Source: Tateyamaria omphalii
GTDB lineage: Bacteria; Pseudomonadota; Alphaproteobacteria; Rhodobacterales; Rhodobacteraceae
Assembly: GCF_014651375.1 (NCBI RefSeq)
Contig: NZ_BMWT01000005.1
Span: 186,001 to 250,000, forward strand
Reading direction: 5' to 3'
Length of the DNA stretch: 64,000 nucleotides
Shown piece by piece: positions 20,288-28,752 of this stretch. A model generated the notes under the pieces. That model had not been told where the DNA came from. It did no database searches and was given only the letters and a program-made list of their open reading frames with translations. The number at the start of each line of letters is the position of its first letter. Position 1 is the first letter of the stretch. The position numbers and the translations under genes were made by a program.

Positions 20288-21493
20288 ATGATCAAGACAG
20301 CGCTTACTGACAAATTGATGCAAGTGGCGCTGGTCGGTCTGACATTTATGGGTGTTGGCGCAGCGTCGGTAGCGCCACTACAGTCGATCATCGGGATCGA
20401 GGAGATTGGATTTTCCGATGCTGCCTATGCCGTGATCGTGACAAGTGGGGCGTTTTTCAGCGTCGTCGCATCCATTCTGGTCGGAATCTATACGGATCAG
20501 ACAGGACGGTTTCGCGAAGCGTTACTTGCTGCATTGGTGGTTGGCACCGTAGCCGGATTACTGATGTTTTTTGCGCCCTCCAAAATCGCCTTTCTGTTGG
20601 TGCATGTCGTGCTGTTTCCGGTGGGGGCAACGGCCTTTACCCAGTATTTTGCAATCTCGGTTGTCGCGGCCAATGAGAACCCGCAACTTGATCGTCCTTA
20701 TGCAGCAACGCTGTCACGAGCGACATTTTCCGCTGCGTTTGCCCTGACTCCCGTGATTTGGGGCTATGTGCTTGTTCAAGGAGTGGATGTGCTTGCGGCC
20801 TATGCCGTGGTGGCTGGTGCCAATATTCTGGCGTTTGTTGCAGTCATGATGTTGTGGCGCCGCAATCATTCGGTGTCTGAGACTGCGAAATCAGGTCAAG
20901 GAATTCTTGCGTCCCTGCTTGAACTGACTGATCTGGGCTTGCTAGTGCGTATGGTCTTGATCTGCGTGATCTCGGCCACGAATGGCCTGTACAATATTCT
21001 GTTAGGCTTGCTGATCCTGAACAACCTTGGAGGCGCTGAGTCTGATGTTGCGGTCTTTGCCGGGCTCGTCGCTTTTGTCGAAATTCCGGTCATGTTGCTT
21101 GCCGTTCGGTTTCTGCGTGTGATGTCCGCTTCGTTTCTGATCCTGATCGGTGTCGTGATTTATGGCGGGTTCCTTGCCATTCTGGGGGCTGTGCCGTCCA
21201 TCGGGTTCGCATGGTGGCTTGTGCTGCCAGCAGGAGTTGGCGCGGGTATCGTCCTTTCAATCCCGATTGGGTATGTCCAAAACCTTGTCGCGGATCGGGC
21301 TGGTGCAGGCAGTTCGTTGTTGTCTGTCAATCATTTTGGTGGTGCGATCATTGCGTCAGTGATTTTTGCATTGGGGTCTGGCGTGACCGACTACCAGGGC
21401 ATCGCCATGATCGGTGCGATGATTGCATGTGCATCCGCAGGTTGTCTTTACTTTTTGGACCAACGTCGGGACCGACGTGTTTCGGCGTTGTAA
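20288..21493 (+). CDS. Major facilitator superfamily transporter
   Basis: A 401-residue protein with about twelve membrane segments and the MFS loop pattern after the second segment (GIYTDQTGRFREALLAAL). The layout resembles sugar-efflux or drug-efflux MFS members, but no substrate motif is visible. The ATG at 20288 follows GGAC and begins MIKTALTDKLMQVALVG, the natural start of the first membrane segment; an upstream ATG at 20237 adds an unlikely arginine-rich piece. Confidence 0.88.
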   Translation: MIKTALTDKLMQVALVGLTFMGVGAASVAPLQSIIGIEEIGFSDAAYAVIVTSGAFFSVVASILVGIYTDQTGRFREALLAALVVGTVAGLLMFFAPSKIAFLLVHVVLFPVGATAFTQYFAISVVAANENPQLDRPYAATLSRATFSAAFALTPVIWGYVLVQGVDVLAAYAVVAGANILAFVAVMMLWRRNHSVSETAKSGQGILASLLELTDLGLLVRMVLICVISATNGLYNILLGLLILNNLGGAESDVAVFAGLVAFVEIPVMLLAVRFLRVMSASFLILIGVVIYGGFLAILGAVPSIGFAWWLVLPAGVGAGIVLSIPIGYVQNLVADRAGAGSSLLSVNHFGGAIIASVIFALGSGVTDYQGIAMIGAMIACASAGCLYFLDQRRDRRVSAL

Positions 21494-21848
21494 ACCACGA
21501 ATGGGCTAAAGGCCGCGTGAGTGAAAGGTAATTATTATCAGCTTGTTAAAGGTTTACTCTTTTGCGTTGTGGCGATTTGGCGAGAAATAGCCTGACGAAC
21601 CAAGACACACGTAAAAAGGGATGGACCTGAGACTCTACACCTGTAGAAAGAGGTCAGTTTGTAGCTAAAATCCGGCCAGTTGGTCGGGCAAAGTTCATTT
21701 AACTGCCCACAGTCAGTTCCAGCTCTCATTGTTTCTGAAACCCCGTGTTGGGGGTCAGGGAACTGTGTCGTCAACCGATGTCAAATCGGGGGGCTGGCAG
21801 TGCTGTGCCCTCGCTTCTCCTTCCTTCAATCCCCATGCGGAGTCCTCC
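21494..21848. other. Intergenic region without recognised features
   Basis: These 355 bases between the MFS gene and the exported BNR protein contain only short open frames with no ribosome-binding site or family resemblance. It presumably holds the promoter of the BNR gene, but I see no convincing -35/-10 pair. Confidence 0.4.
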
Positions 21849-24179
21849 ATGCTGAAACATCTGAGTCTCTTTCCAATCCTGATCGGCCTTGCCGGTCCAA
21901 CTGTCGCCGATCCAGTACGTTTGCCGATAACGGTAAAACCTTTTGACAACGTCAAACTGATTGGTCCCGCTCGTCAGAACCAAGAGCTGCGCCTGATCTA
22001 CCAAGGCGATGCGGGAAACACTGCGGAGTTTGCGTGCTATCGAAACGGAGAGCCGATTTTGGGGCTGTCCAAACGTCTGAGAACCTATCGGACGAGACCA
22101 GATGACATCGGAACACTTATCGAATGCTCGCTGACAGAGCCGCACAGCCAATTCGAGATGCGGTCACCACCTGTTGGACCAATCCGTACGGGAACGCTGA
22201 ATGCGGCTGACGAAACGCTTACCGTCGAAGAACTGCATTCAGTTCCGGATGGTGCGTACTCCACATATGTTAAAAACCTGCGCCATATGCCGTCGGTGGT
22301 GACGCACGAAGGAGAGATATTCTTTGTCTACGTTGACAATGAAAAGCGTCCCATAATTGGCAAGGTGGCACGAGACAAGAAAGTCACAACCGCACCGCTT
22401 GTCTCAGACAGCATGTTCAAGATTGAGGACGATAACCATCATAATTTTTCGATTGGTGTCGACAGCAAAGGGTTTTTGCATGTGGCGGGAAACATGCACC
22501 GCTATACAGGGCAGGGCAATTCGGCGGCGGAAAATGATAAGGGTCTGACAGCAATGTTCCGTGGCCAGCGCATCCTTCTATGGCGCAGCGCGGCTGAGGG
22601 GGACATTTCCCAATTCAATTTCAAGGGGCGTGCAAGCGATGGGGTGCCTGAAGGAACAGGGTTCACCTACACCGCATTCAAGTCTGGCATGGATGGCGAA
22701 CTGTATATGCGCGCGCGCATCAACCTTGGCCCGAAAGTACCATTTCGGTATCCGCTCAGCGCCCTGGCTCTGTATAAATATGACCCAACGCGACAAGTGT
22801 GGGATGCGATTGAAGGCGAGATCGACCCTCAGCAGTACAGAGCGTATTTCGATTTCACCCCACGTGCATTCTTGTGGGAAGACAATGGGAACGATGGCCG
22901 GGGGTACCAAGGGTATTTGTCTGGAATGACAATTGATTTTGACAATACGCTTCATGTCGCCAGCGCCGTGAACAACACCGACAGCGCGACGGCAAGCCAC
23001 ATTGTCTACGCTCGGTCAAAAGATGGAGGCACCAGCTGGGAACGCAGTGATGGAACTGCGATTGATGCACTGCCATTGCGGGTCGATCCGGGTCCAGGTC
23101 AGGCCGAAATCGTGTTTTCCCCAGCGGATCATGCCGGGGGATACTTCACGCAGGTCCACGTCGCTGCCAGCATGACAGGTGCACCAATCATGACAACCGG
23201 CTTGATGACTTCAGCGATAGACGGTGGTTTTGAAAACATCGGAGGATTTCGTGCATACGATAACCGCACCGAGGTGTGGTCTCCGCTGCTACCGGATCCG
23301 CTGAGCGCATCAAACGACACATTGGTTGTCACAGATGTGAATGGCATCACCACGATGATGCATCACAAGGGATCCGGTCGCATTTATCGCCTATATGATG
23401 GCGACGTGGTGGGCTATGAAACCCAGTTTGCCAAAGACCTGGATTTCAGTGGTTACGACGAACGTGCGCTGCGTGAGAAAGCCGCGATTGTCGGGCTGGC
23501 ATACCCGGCGACTTGCACGATAGCGCCGTGTCCAACCGGCTTAAAACTGTACAGCATCAAGACGGATGTCGCAGGAATTCCGTTACCAGAACTGGGTGCA
23601 ACCGAGGTTCAGTCCGAAGAAGATTGGAAATGGGCGCGCACCCAGATTGGTGGCGGAGAGGGTGCGGTTACGGTTGCCAACAACATCTTCAAATTCACAG
23701 GCACTGGTATGGGCTTTGGTGATGCGACATCGAACAGCCTGCAGTTCACGCACAAGCTTGTGTCTGGCGATTTTGAGTTTGTCGCACGGATCATTAACAT
23801 CGACTACACGTCCCCAAACAGTTTCGCGGGATTGATGATTGCGAATGGTGCCGATGAGACAAGCGACGCGGTTGCGGCCTATGTAAATGCAAGCGGAAAG
23901 CTGCGTACGCATGTGCAGGTGAGCGGTGCGAAAACTCCTTTGGATGTCGCGAACCGCGAAGCGAGCGAATGGTTGAAGATTGCGCGGATCGGCAAAGTAG
24001 TACGCGTCTATCACGGTTCTAACGGGACTGATTGGACCTTGTTGAGTGAGCGATTTGTCGGCTCTTTGAGCAATCAGCTTCATGTTGGACTGATCAATGG
24101 CGGCGCGGGCGTGCTCGGGTCAAATGACGACCCGAACGGGGTAGCTCGGATCGACAACATCCAGCTTTTCAAGATGTAG
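21849..24179 (+). CDS. Exported BNR-repeat protein, polysaccharide-lyase-like
   Basis: A 776-residue protein with a signal peptide (about residues 1-20, LSLFPILIGLAGPTVA). Its central part has the BNR-4 pattern: DDNHHNFSIGVDSKGFLHV followed by AGNMH, ARSKDGGTSW and later repeats. This arrangement is seen in ulvan-lyase-type families (PL24/PL25), where histidines in such segments are catalytic. The C-terminal 170 residues look like a concanavalin-like beta-sandwich (FEFVARIINIDYTSPNSFAGLMI). The start at 21849 has GGAG eight bases upstream. Substrate and activity are inferred; it could also be a non-catalytic binding protein. Confidence 0.75.
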   Translation: MLKHLSLFPILIGLAGPTVADPVRLPITVKPFDNVKLIGPARQNQELRLIYQGDAGNTAEFACYRNGEPILGLSKRLRTYRTRPDDIGTLIECSLTEPHSQFEMRSPPVGPIRTGTLNAADETLTVEELHSVPDGAYSTYVKNLRHMPSVVTHEGEIFFVYVDNEKRPIIGKVARDKKVTTAPLVSDSMFKIEDDNHHNFSIGVDSKGFLHVAGNMHRYTGQGNSAAENDKGLTAMFRGQRILLWRSAAEGDISQFNFKGRASDGVPEGTGFTYTAFKSGMDGELYMRARINLGPKVPFRYPLSALALYKYDPTRQVWDAIEGEIDPQQYRAYFDFTPRAFLWEDNGNDGRGYQGYLSGMTIDFDNTLHVASAVNNTDSATASHIVYARSKDGGTSWERSDGTAIDALPLRVDPGPGQAEIVFSPADHAGGYFTQVHVAASMTGAPIMTTGLMTSAIDGGFENIGGFRAYDNRTEVWSPLLPDPLSASNDTLVVTDVNGITTMMHHKGSGRIYRLYDGDVVGYETQFAKDLDFSGYDERALREKAAIVGLAYPATCTIAPCPTGLKLYSIKTDVAGIPLPELGATEVQSEEDWKWARTQIGGGEGAVTVANNIFKFTGTGMGFGDATSNSLQFTHKLVSGDFEFVARIINIDYTSPNSFAGLMIANGADETSDAVAAYVNASGKLRTHVQVSGAKTPLDVANREASEWLKIARIGKVVRVYHGSNGTDWTLLSERFVGSLSNQLHVGLINGGAGVLGSNDDPNGVARIDNIQLFKM

Positions 24180-24228
24180 GAGTCGGGAATGCGTCGTGGC
24201 TCTGGGTTTGCTTTCCAAGCAACTCAGG

Positions 24229-24254
24229 GCCCGCGCCGTACTGTTTGTACGGGC
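24229..24254 (+). terminator. Possible terminator after the BNR gene
   Basis: GCCCG pairs with CGGGC, and inside it CCGTAC can alternatively pair with GTACGG around TGTTT. CTTTG follows. It lies 50 bases after the BNR stop. No gene is supported between 24180 and 24459. Confidence 0.35.
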
Positions 24255-24459
24255 TTTGTGTGGTGTCCCCATTTCTAGCGCCGCTCTTGCGTGGGGAGTG
24301 GGCAGGCTCAAACTTTGGCATTGTGAGGCAGGCGACAACAGCCTTGCCGTGAACGTTCAGTTTTTGCCCCGCTGTTCGTCGCGGCCGCGTTGTGCGCGTG
24401 AGAACGTCTGCACGCAGCGGTACCGCAGTGAACGGGTATTGGGGAACCTTGTGTAGAAA

Positions 24460-24510
24460 TGGCGGACCATAGAGGATTCGAACCTCTGGCCTCTGCCTTC
24501 GGAGGGCAGT
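24460..24510 (-). other. 3' fragment of a tRNA-Arg(CCG) gene; prophage attachment site
   Basis: On the minus strand this reads as the 3' part of a tRNA: anticodon stem-loop CTGCC-CTCCGAA-GGCAG with anticodon CCG, a variable loop, T arm AGAGG-TTCGAAT-CCTCT, acceptor ATGGTCC, discriminator G and CCA. No D arm or 5' acceptor strand precedes it, so it is not a working gene. Integrases often use tRNA 3' ends as attachment sites, and the integrase gene ends 100 bases away. Confidence 0.8.
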
Positions 24511-24609
24511 TACAGAATGTCTGTTCGCCGCCCGTTCACTGTTTTCCCCTTGTTTCGTTCGCTTTGGAAAGGCGCGCATTCTACCCAATCTGTTACACGT
24601 AACAGATAC

Positions 24610-25635
24610 TCACCTCTCAATTGCCTTGATGGCTGACTGCTGGAAGTCCGGGCTGTGATGGCCATAGACACGCTCAATGGTCTCGGGGGATGTCGCGAAG
24701 TATCCTGCGGCGTCCCAAACGCTAGCACCTCCCTGCAAGACCCATGTGATGGCAGTATGCTTCAAAGTGTGCGGTGTTACTCCGCGCAACTGATCGCAGT
24801 CACAAGCCCTCGCAAAAGCGCGTTTTACATCACCCACGCGTGTGCCTTGGTATTCGACTGCCCATACGCTGCCAGAGGCTTTCCAGCGCCTCAGGTGCGC
24901 CAGTAGCTGTCTGGGGATGCGGGCGGGGGTCCGTCGCTTTGCCGTCTGCCTCTCAGCGTCCGCGCGGCGATACATGATCCCATTTTCAAGATCGAACCAA
25001 CCGCCGATAGTGTTCGATTCAAATCCCATCCGCAGTGTCGTGTCTTTGCGATTGCCCGTGTAAAGGCTGATGAGGATGAAGCGCGCCAAGTGTTTCGACT
25101 TGTGGCCCCGATACGCACGCCACAGCAATTGTGCGGCCTCGTCACGGGTGAGCCATCTGTCTTTGGATGGTGGCTTGTTGGGCAGCGTTACACTCGGGGC
25201 ATACGTTATGAAGCCCTCGCGATCGCAATAGTTCAGGGCGGCTTGAAGCGTTCCTAATTCTCGTCGTGTCGTCCCATCTGAGCGATCACGCCACTTTGCG
25301 TAGCGGCGGCATGTCTCGCCCTTTACGTCAGACGCCTTCAATTCAGACCAGAACGGCAGAAGCGCATCTATTGCGTATCCTATTCGTGCGGGATCAGCTG
25401 CCGTGTGAGCATATTCCTCCGCATAGATTGCAAGAACTTCGGCGCACGTTACGTTTTGCGGTTCATTTGCAGCACCTGTCCGCCCTTTGGTTGCGATGTA
25501 GGCTGCGAGGACCTTTTCAGCCGCTGCGCGGCTTGTGCAGCCCGTTGACCTGTCCTTTTGGCCGGTGTCTCGGATGTAGTAGTGGGGGCGGTGCTTGAAC
25601 TTGTGGAGCCTTGCTCCTTTGGCTGGTCTCGGCAT
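24610..25635 (-). CDS. int: Tyrosine-type site-specific integrase
   Basis: A 341-residue phage integrase. The N-terminal part (HKFKHRPHYYIRDTG) resembles arm-binding or DNA-contacting start regions of alphaproteobacterial phage integrases. A core-binding region lies around residues 60-140, and the catalytic domain follows with Arg196 (LYTGNRKDT), HTLK (His289-Lys292) and Tyr324 (ERVYGHHSP). The second arginine of the usual R-HxxR-Y set is lysine here. It is the last gene of the leftward operon and faces the attachment site. Confidence 0.93.
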   Translation of the reverse strand: MPRPAKGARLHKFKHRPHYYIRDTGQKDRSTGCTSRAAAEKVLAAYIATKGRTGAANEPQNVTCAEVLAIYAEEYAHTAADPARIGYAIDALLPFWSELKASDVKGETCRRYAKWRDRSDGTTRRELGTLQAALNYCDREGFITYAPSVTLPNKPPSKDRWLTRDEAAQLLWRAYRGHKSKHLARFILISLYTGNRKDTTLRMGFESNTIGGWFDLENGIMYRRADAERQTAKRRTPARIPRQLLAHLRRWKASGSVWAVEYQGTRVGDVKRAFARACDCDQLRGVTPHTLKHTAITWVLQGGASVWDAAGYFATSPETIERVYGHHSPDFQQSAIKAIER

Positions 25636-25787
25636 TTTTTGATAAGGTCCGGTATCGTTGTGGGGTCGATCCTGATAGCGCGGCCCATGCGCACCAAGAA
25701 TCCATGTTCCTCGGCGGCTGTGCGCAATGACGCTTTGGGCACACCAGTATCTTCTGCGGCTTTTTCAAGTGTCCAGAGTTTGCTCAT
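25449..25787 (-). CDS. Excisionase-like small DNA-binding protein
   Basis: A 112-residue protein whose first 55 residues look like a winged/MerR-type helix-turn-helix (LWTLEKAAEDTGVPKASLRTAAEE, then a basic GRAIRID turn). The rest is Ser/Thr/Gln-rich. Its position before int and its size suggest an excisionase. Its last 187 bases overlap the int gene in another frame, and its ATG overlaps the previous stop (ATGA). Confidence 0.7.
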   Translation of the reverse strand: MSKLWTLEKAAEDTGVPKASLRTAAEEHGFLVRMGRAIRIDPTTIPDLIKKCRDQPKEQGSTSSSTAPTTTSETPAKRTGQRAAQAAQRLKRSSQPTSQPKGGQVLQMNRKT

Positions 25788-26239
25788 CCTCGCGGGCCCT
25801 CCAACGCTGGCAGAATGTTCTTTTCTTCGACCCGCTCGTGAACGGTACGACCATCCGGCAAGAGTATCTGGCCAAGAAATGCAGCGTCGAAGCTGAGAAT
25901 GCCGGTTTCGATGGCAGTCAGCTGCCCCTTGATCCAGTCGCGCAGCATCGACCAGATCGCAATGTGACCTTGGTCGAGACACGCCTTTTCGTACTGCGTG
26001 CGGGTTTTCCGCATTCGCGTCGAGTACGGCTTCTCGCGCATCAGCGCAGACGCGTAACCCTTGGCGCTGGCTGTCACCTGAACCATGCGGCCCCGGTATT
26101 CGAACTGAATGGTGACCTCGCCGCTGTCGAAGTCCTCCATGGGCGCAAACTTGGAGCATCCGAATGCCTGGATGATCTTGCGGATGTCATCGAGGGCCTT
26201 CTGGCCGCTGGTGGCAGTTGCATAGGGTAGGCTGCTCAT
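25784..26239 (-). CDS. Phage protein of unknown function
   Basis: A 151-residue soluble protein (start MSSLPYATATSGQKALDDIR). I used the ATG at 26239, one base after the upstream stop; an in-frame ATG at 26272 would overlap that gene. Charged, mixed alpha/beta, with an EYRGRMVQVTASAKGYA segment. No family name assigned. Confidence 0.75.
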   Translation of the reverse strand: MSSLPYATATSGQKALDDIRKIIQAFGCSKFAPMEDFDSGEVTIQFEYRGRMVQVTASAKGYASALMREKPYSTRMRKTRTQYEKACLDQGHIAIWSMLRDWIKGQLTAIETGILSFDAAFLGQILLPDGRTVHERVEEKNILPALEGPRG

Positions 26240-26240
26240 A

Positions 26241-26489
26241 TCAAATCCCAAACTGTTCGCGATTGGCCGCATCTATGCAGCGCTTCCAGACACGGGCCTC
26301 GCGTGCCCATAGGTCGGGCGTGTTGAACTTCTTGGCTCGGCGCAGGAGGCGGTTATGCAGGCGCCTCAACTTGGTTGGCACCGTCTGCCAATGATCGCGG
26401 CACAGGAACGACCAGTCGGGCGGGTACTTCCGCGACCAGCGCTTGCAGCCGAAGGCCGCGCAGGTTTGCTTGGGGTAGGGGGCGGTCAT
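26241..26489 (-). CDS. Small cysteine/histidine protein, possible zinc binder
   Basis: An 82-residue basic protein. CAAFGC near the start and LCRDHW about fifteen residues later give a C-x4-C...C-x2-H arrangement that could hold zinc. The rest is helical and arginine-rich (LRRLHNRLLRRAKKF), which would suit nucleic-acid binding. Function unknown. Confidence 0.65.
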   Translation of the reverse strand: MTAPYPKQTCAAFGCKRWSRKYPPDWSFLCRDHWQTVPTKLRRLHNRLLRRAKKFNTPDLWAREARVWKRCIDAANREQFGI

Positions 26490-26671
26490 TTCGCAACCTC
26501 AAGGATCAAGGGCGGGAGGCCAACGACGAGGACTGATACTGCGATCAGGACGACGCCCAAGAAGCCGAGCGCTACAGCATTAACTTCTGTGTCTTCGCCT
26601 GGATCTGGGTCGCGCGCCTCTCCGAAACACAGCAGCAGGCAGAGCAGGCCGAGTACGAACGCAAGCATCAC
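26486..26671 (-). CDS. Small phage membrane protein
   Basis: A 61-residue protein with two hydrophobic segments (residues 2-16 and about 32-54) joined by an acidic loop (EARDPDPGEDTEV). It overlaps neighbours by four bases on each side. Function unknown. Confidence 0.6.
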   Translation of the reverse strand: MMLAFVLGLLCLLLCFGEARDPDPGEDTEVNAVALGFLGVVLIAVSVLVVGLPPLILEVAK

Positions 26672-27138
26672 CCTGCAACCTCCAACTTCTTGCGCCAGTC
26701 AAACAGCCCAAGCGCGCCTTTGACCGGAATGAAATCGACCGCCTGAACGTTGTCCAGAACCAGACCGTAAGGCCCGAAGAACCACGGGTCATTGCTGTGT
26801 TCGATGCAGTCTACAATCTCGGCTGTGCCGATGATGCCGCCGCGTTGAATGTCGCAAAGGCGCGGTGTCAAATCGCTGAGCGAAGGCGGTTCTTTTTTTG
26901 CCTCCTTGGTCGAAACGGGCTTTGTCCGGTGCCACGCCAAGACATCTTCGACACAATACGAGTAGGCAATTTCTTCGGGCGGCAATGGGGCCGTGGAAGC
27001 GTGCAAGCAGATCGGCCCGCGATAGTGAAAGCGTCGTGGCCTGTTCTCAATCCGCTTGCCTGCGTTGATGATGGCCCAGACCCAAGGTTGGCGGATGGAC
27101 AGTGCTTTGTCGGGCAGCATGGGGATTTGGCGGGTCAT
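26668..27138 (-). CDS. ASCH-domain protein
   Basis: A 156-residue protein with the ASCH/PUA-like pattern: ALSIRQPWVWAIINAGKRIENR, a short basic RRFHYRGPICLHAS strand and GGIIGTAEIVDC. ASCH proteins are predicted or shown to bind or act on RNA or modified nucleosides. They are common in phages; a role in coping with RNA-based or nucleotide-based host defence is possible but unproven. Confidence 0.82.
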   Translation of the reverse strand: MTRQIPMLPDKALSIRQPWVWAIINAGKRIENRPRRFHYRGPICLHASTAPLPPEEIAYSYCVEDVLAWHRTKPVSTKEAKKEPPSLSDLTPRLCDIQRGGIIGTAEIVDCIEHSNDPWFFGPYGLVLDNVQAVDFIPVKGALGLFDWRKKLEVAG

Positions 27139-28160
27139 GCTGCTTCTCCCTCAAAAGTCAGGCGCAACCCATCTGGCGTTTCTAGCGAAAGAATATGTGG
27201 TACCCGGCGGCATTCATTTTCTGCCTCTTCGCGCGTGTATATCCCTGCCTCGGCTCGGGAAGTTTGATAGCCTGAAAACCCGGTGCCGTAGTAGGCTTTC
27301 TCTTTTCGACTCCAGATCCGGCATGGTTCGCCGCCTCCCAAGCGAAGGCGTTTAAGAACCTCTGCGCGTGCAGTATCCCCATTTGCGGCGGCAGCGCGCA
27401 TTGCGCGTTCGATCGATTTGACGCGTAGCCTATGATTTCGTTTTTCGCGAAGACGGTCGGGCTGTCCGACGAAAAGTTCAAAGTTTGCCCTGTTCACACG
27501 CTCGTACCTGTTCAGAACGACCCACCACATGTTGTTGATGTTGTAGAATGCTCGCCCCTTGATGATCCGGCCTTTGACGTCGGTTGTCCAAACCTCGCCC
27601 CCATGAGTCAGGCTGTACGCATCAGCGGACGTGGCATTGCGCATCTGTGTGCAAATCGGATGGCCTGCCACCTTGTCCCTATGCCAGCTGTCCGCATAGC
27701 TTTTCTCGATCAACTGCATTGCTGTCAGCTTGCGCTTGGTGGCGTCTGTGCGATCAGTGATTGCGACACGAGACTTGCGCTCAAACAGCCGGATTATCTT
27801 GCGGGTGAGCATCGTGAAGCGCTGTCGGTCAAGATATTCCATGCGCTCAAACTTGCGGAAGTCGTATCTGGGGCCATACCGGTTATCGAGTGGCCATGTC
27901 GTTGCCCAGACTTTCAATTCGCAGCACCGACCATTTAATTGAAGCTCAGCACGCAAATTACCTTTTCGTGCCAATCTGTTCAAAGTAGGGTAGTTTGCAC
28001 ACACTTCGGGGTCTTCGGTGACCGACCATCCTTGGCGTCGCAATAAGCGTAACATCGCCTTGTATGCAAAAGCGCGAAATGTGGGGTCGTTTGCATTGTC
28101 CTGCCAAATCCCGATGCTGGTGTCGTGCAAGTTCATTGTTATTTCGCGGGCATTTTCCAT
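27135..28160 (-). CDS. Large early phage protein of unknown function
   Basis: A 341-residue protein. The ATG at 28160 begins MENAREITMNLHDTSIGIW; upstream in-frame codons overlap the next gene. It is rich in Arg, Trp and Tyr, with HTH-free mixed structure, a segment LRAELQLNGRCCELKVWAT and many basic residues, suggesting nucleic-acid contact. I do not recognise a domain. Confidence 0.72.
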   Translation of the reverse strand: MENAREITMNLHDTSIGIWQDNANDPTFRAFAYKAMLRLLRRQGWSVTEDPEVCANYPTLNRLARKGNLRAELQLNGRCCELKVWATTWPLDNRYGPRYDFRKFERMEYLDRQRFTMLTRKIIRLFERKSRVAITDRTDATKRKLTAMQLIEKSYADSWHRDKVAGHPICTQMRNATSADAYSLTHGGEVWTTDVKGRIIKGRAFYNINNMWWVVLNRYERVNRANFELFVGQPDRLREKRNHRLRVKSIERAMRAAAANGDTARAEVLKRLRLGGGEPCRIWSRKEKAYYGTGFSGYQTSRAEAGIYTREEAENECRRVPHILSLETPDGLRLTFEGEAA

Positions 28161-28444
28161 CACGAACTCCCTTCTGCCCGTGCTTGGGTGAGGGCGGACT
28201 CGGAGTGCTCGGCAACCAGCCTCTCCAGCGCCGCACACAGCATGATGCCCAGCCACTCGCGATGAAGCGCGTCGTTGCCTTCAACATGAGTGTAGTCAAG
28301 AGCAAACCCCTGATGGCCCGCCTTGAAGTGCGGTGCACCCGCAAGGCCGCTTGGCTCGTAGTGATGCCAGAAACGCTTGATGGCAGACGCATGACGCTGG
28401 CGAACCTCAACCATGTGCGCCTCCATTAGTTCCTTACTGTTCAT
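28160..28444 (-). CDS. Small phage protein of unknown function
   Basis: A 94-residue protein starting MNSKELMEAHMVEVRQRH. It overlaps the preceding short gene by 11 bases and the following gene by one base (TGATG type). Helical, His-rich in the middle. No family recognised. Confidence 0.62.
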   Translation of the reverse strand: MNSKELMEAHMVEVRQRHASAIKRFWHHYEPSGLAGAPHFKAGHQGFALDYTHVEGNDALHREWLGIMLCAALERLVAEHSESALTQARAEGSS

Positions 28445-28538
28445 GGGGCGCCTCCCGCACGGCTTCACGGTCGATCCGGTCGATTTCCGCAGCGGCCAGA
28501 GCGCCGGCACGCATGACAGAAATCAGGTTGATTTTCAT
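28434..28538 (-). CDS. Very small phage protein (34 residues)
   Basis: A short frame, MKINLISVMRAGALAAAEIDR and 13 more residues, has an excellent Shine-Dalgarno AAGGAGG eight bases before its ATG at 28538. It fits exactly between two phage genes. The amphipathic helical make-up is similar to small early phage proteins. Confidence 0.55.
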   Translation of the reverse strand: MKINLISVMRAGALAAAEIDRIDREAVREAPHEQ

Positions 28539-28539
28539 G

Positions 28540-28752
28540 TCAGCGCCCTCCTTCAATTGAGGTTAGCTTTGGCTTCGGTGCCGCTGTGGGCGCATCTTCC
28601 GAGTTGTCGGCGCGCAGGTTGTAGAGTTCGGACATCCGCTCTTGGATTTCCTCAATCAACGCGGCCTCGGTGGGGTCGTCGGTGGGGAGGTTCAGGAATG
28701 CGACCTGAGCCTCCGACCACTGACCTTTCCAATCACGCCACAGCCAGTTCAC
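28540..28752 (-). CDS. Small phage protein of unknown function
   Basis: A 70-residue protein from a GTG at 28752 that overlaps the previous stop (GTGA); a TTG four codons upstream is less likely. Trp-rich start (NWLWRDWKGQW), then an acidic helix. Not recognised. Confidence 0.58.
   Translation of the reverse strand: MNWLWRDWKGQWSEAQVAFLNLPTDDPTEAALIEEIQERMSELYNLRADNSEDAPTAAPKPKLTSIEGGR

Noticed and set aside
24180-24459. Possible structured RNA between the BNR gene and the attachment site
   Set aside because: Several small hairpins can be drawn, but none matches a known RNA family and no promoter is evident.
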